Source of the DNA: CAZHDI01 sp964531285
Lineage (GTDB): Bacteria; Pseudomonadota; Alphaproteobacteria; JAJFIK01
Assembly: GCA_964531285.1 (NCBI GenBank)
Contig: CAZHDI010000135.1
Coordinates: forward strand, 1 to 6,475
Direction: 5' to 3'
Length of the DNA stretch: 6,475 nucleotides
Within the stretch, counting starts at the first letter, position 1. Every line of letters begins with the position of its first letter. The position numbers and the translations under genes were made by a program. This document shows positions 5,264 through 6,475 of this stretch, piece by piece. The notes below the pieces were generated by a model. That model had not been told where the DNA came from and did not search any database. It saw only the letters and a list, made by a program, of their open reading frames with translations.

Positions 5264-6354
5264 GCCGCCTGATCCGCATCCAAAGCCGCGAGCCGTGTCG
5301 CTTGATCGTCCGCGATCAGCGCATCGACGACCTCGTCCAGCGCCTCGCCCGCGACCACCCGGTCGAGCTTGTAGAGGGTGAGATTGATCCGGTGATCGGT
5401 CACCCGGCCTTGCGGAAAATTATAGGTGCGGATGCGCTCCGACCGGTCGCCGCTGCCGACCTGGGACTTACGGTCTTCCGCCCGTTCGGCCGACTGGCGC
5501 TCGCGCTCGGCCTCGTAAAGCCGGGCCCGGAGGATCTTCATCGCCTTCGCTTTATTCTTATGCTGGGACTTTTCATCCTGCTGGGCGACGACGAGTCCGG
5601 TCGGCACATGGGTGATGCGCACCGCGCTGTCGGTCGTGTTGACATGCTGCCCGCCCGCGCCGCTCGAGCGGTAGGTATCGATCCTGAGGTCCTTGTCGTC
5701 GATAGCGACATCCACCTCTTCGGCCTCCGGCAGAACCGCCACGGTCGCCGCCGAGGTATGGATCCGTCCGCCGGCTTCCGTTTCGGGCACGCGCTGCACC
5801 CGGTGCACGCCGGATTCGTATTTCAGCCGGGCAAAGACACCGGTGCCGGACACCGTCGCGGTGATTTCCTTGTACCCGCCCAGATCCGACTCGCGCGCCT
5901 CCATGATCTCGACACGCCAACCGTGAAGCTCCGCATACCGCTGATACATGCGGAACAGATCGCCCGCGAAGAGGGCCGCCTCGTCGCCGCCGGTGCCGGC
6001 GCGCACTTCCAGAATAACGCCCTTCTCATCGGCTTCGTCTTTGGGCAGAAGAAGAATGCGCACCTGTTGGCGCAGCTCGGGCAACGCCTCGTCCAGCCGG
6101 GCCTTTTCATCCTCGGCCAGCGCCTTCATATCGGCATCGCCATTGGGATCGCCAAGAAGCTCGGTGACGCCGTCCAGTTCCGCTTCAGCCTCAAGGAGCG
6201 CATTGATGGCCTGAACCACGGGCGTCAGATCGGCATAATCCTTCGAATGCTGAACATAGTCCTCCGGCGACACGCTGTCGGAGGCCATGGCCGCTTGTAC
6301 GGCCGCATAGCGGTCGAGCACCTTTTGGAGTTTGCTGTCGAGGCTCAGGGTCAT
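5260..6354 (-). CDS. prfA: Peptide chain release factor 1 (RF1)
   Basis: RF1 reads UAA and UAG stop codons in the ribosomal A site and triggers peptidyl-tRNA hydrolysis. The 364-residue length fits the family (about 355-365). The N-terminal helical domain is residues 1-100. The segment EVRAGTGGDEAALFAGDLFRM follows from 116. The stop-codon-reading PxT tripeptide is PET at 190-192 in HRVQRVPETEAGGRIHTSA, which identifies RF1 rather than RF2. The catalytic GGQ is at 234-236 in SSGAGGQHVNTTDSAVRITH, with Gln236 the site PrmC methylates. The C-terminal part contains NFPQGRVTDHRINLTLYKLD. The start ATG at 6352-6354 gives the family-typical N-terminus but has no clear Shine-Dalgarno. It is first in a probable operon with prmC, 74 bp after the preceding gene. 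Confidence 0.98.
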   Translation of the reverse strand: MTLSLDSKLQKVLDRYAAVQAAMASDSVSPEDYVQHSKDYADLTPVVQAINALLEAEAELDGVTELLGDPNGDADMKALAEDEKARLDEALPELRQQVRILLLPKDEADEKGVILEVRAGTGGDEAALFAGDLFRMYQRYAELHGWRVEIMEARESDLGGYKEITATVSGTGVFARLKYESGVHRVQRVPETEAGGRIHTSAATVAVLPEAEEVDVAIDDKDLRIDTYRSSGAGGQHVNTTDSAVRITHVPTGLVVAQQDEKSQHKNKAKAMKILRARLYEAERERQSAERAEDRKSQVGSGDRSERIRTYNFPQGRVTDHRINLTLYKLDRVVAGEALDEVVDALIADDQATRLAALDADQAA

Positions 6355-6428
6355 CTAAAGGACAAATCAATACCGGCACGCGCCGCGCGGCAGGATCGCC
6401 GCCCGGCCGTCGCAAGACTGTGAAAGGC

Positions 6429-6475
6429 CTATTCCGCGGCCTGGGTGGGTGCGGCGCTGGCGGCGGCGGCTTCGC
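6429..6475 (-). CDS. C-terminal end of an upstream gene (possibly ptsP by context)
   Basis: On the minus strand an open frame enters from the right edge and ends at TAG (complement of 6429-6431), reading EAAAASAAPTQAAE. This alanine-rich tail has no diagnostic motif. In many alphaproteobacteria the gene before prfA is ptsP (the PEP-phosphotransferase of the nitrogen PTS), with lysC further up, so ptsP is a guess from gene order only. The 74-bp gap to prfA holds a small GCGGC/GCCGC inverted repeat (6387-6402) without a T-run, so read-through into prfA is likely. Confidence 0.5.
   Translation of the reverse strand, partial: EAAAASAAPTQAAE

Noticed and set aside
5302..6423. 373-codon plus-strand open frame
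   Set aside because: Exact antisense shadow of prfA, whose PET and GGQ motifs are intact.
1..6475. CRISPR array, insertion sequence, phage or defence genes
   Set aside because: No regularly spaced repeats, transposase motifs or integrase/nuclease signatures were seen on either strand.

Overview
The window reads as chromosomal DNA from a GC-rich alphaproteobacterium. The strongest taxonomic pointer is a DUF4167 protein, a family essentially confined to Alphaproteobacteria, lying between prmC/prfA and clpB. From memory, lysC-ptsP-prfA-prmC-DUF4167-clpB is a recurrent order in that class. Coding regions sampled by hand are about 63-68% GC. I cannot assign a genus.

Layout by increasing coordinate. 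1-808 (minus) is the N-terminal 269 residues of the ClpB disaggregase, running off the left edge. 809-1041 is a divergent promoter region with a plausible heat-shock (RpoH-type) promoter facing clpB. 1042-1827 (plus) is a MOSC-domain (mARC/YcbX-like) protein. It converges, with only 3 bp between stop codons, on 1831-2643 (minus), a lipoprotein with a lysozyme-like fold. 2808-3398 (minus) is the DUF4167 protein. 3399-4375 is 977 bp with no confident gene, about 54% GC, unusually rich in inverted repeats. 4376-5263 (minus) is prmC, overlapping by 4 bp the end of prfA at 5260-6354 (minus). 6429-6475 (minus) holds the last codons of one more gene, possibly ptsP by context.

Functionally, prfA and prmC form a translation-termination pair: RF1 carries the GGQ glutamine that PrmC methylates, and the two genes are probably translationally coupled. 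ClpB is a stress-induced unfoldase. The MOSC protein and the lysozyme-like lipoprotein are not part of the usual core order and look like an insertion between DUF4167 and clpB.

Most of the window is ordinary housekeeping. The part that resists explanation is 3399-4375. It has several multi-helix inverted repeats, an imperfect direct repeat, a terminator-like hairpin with no obvious gene in front of it, and a 220-codon open frame whose codon use does not match its neighbours. A structured RNA or a long structured leader for the DUF4167 gene is the most attractive reading, but it is only inference.
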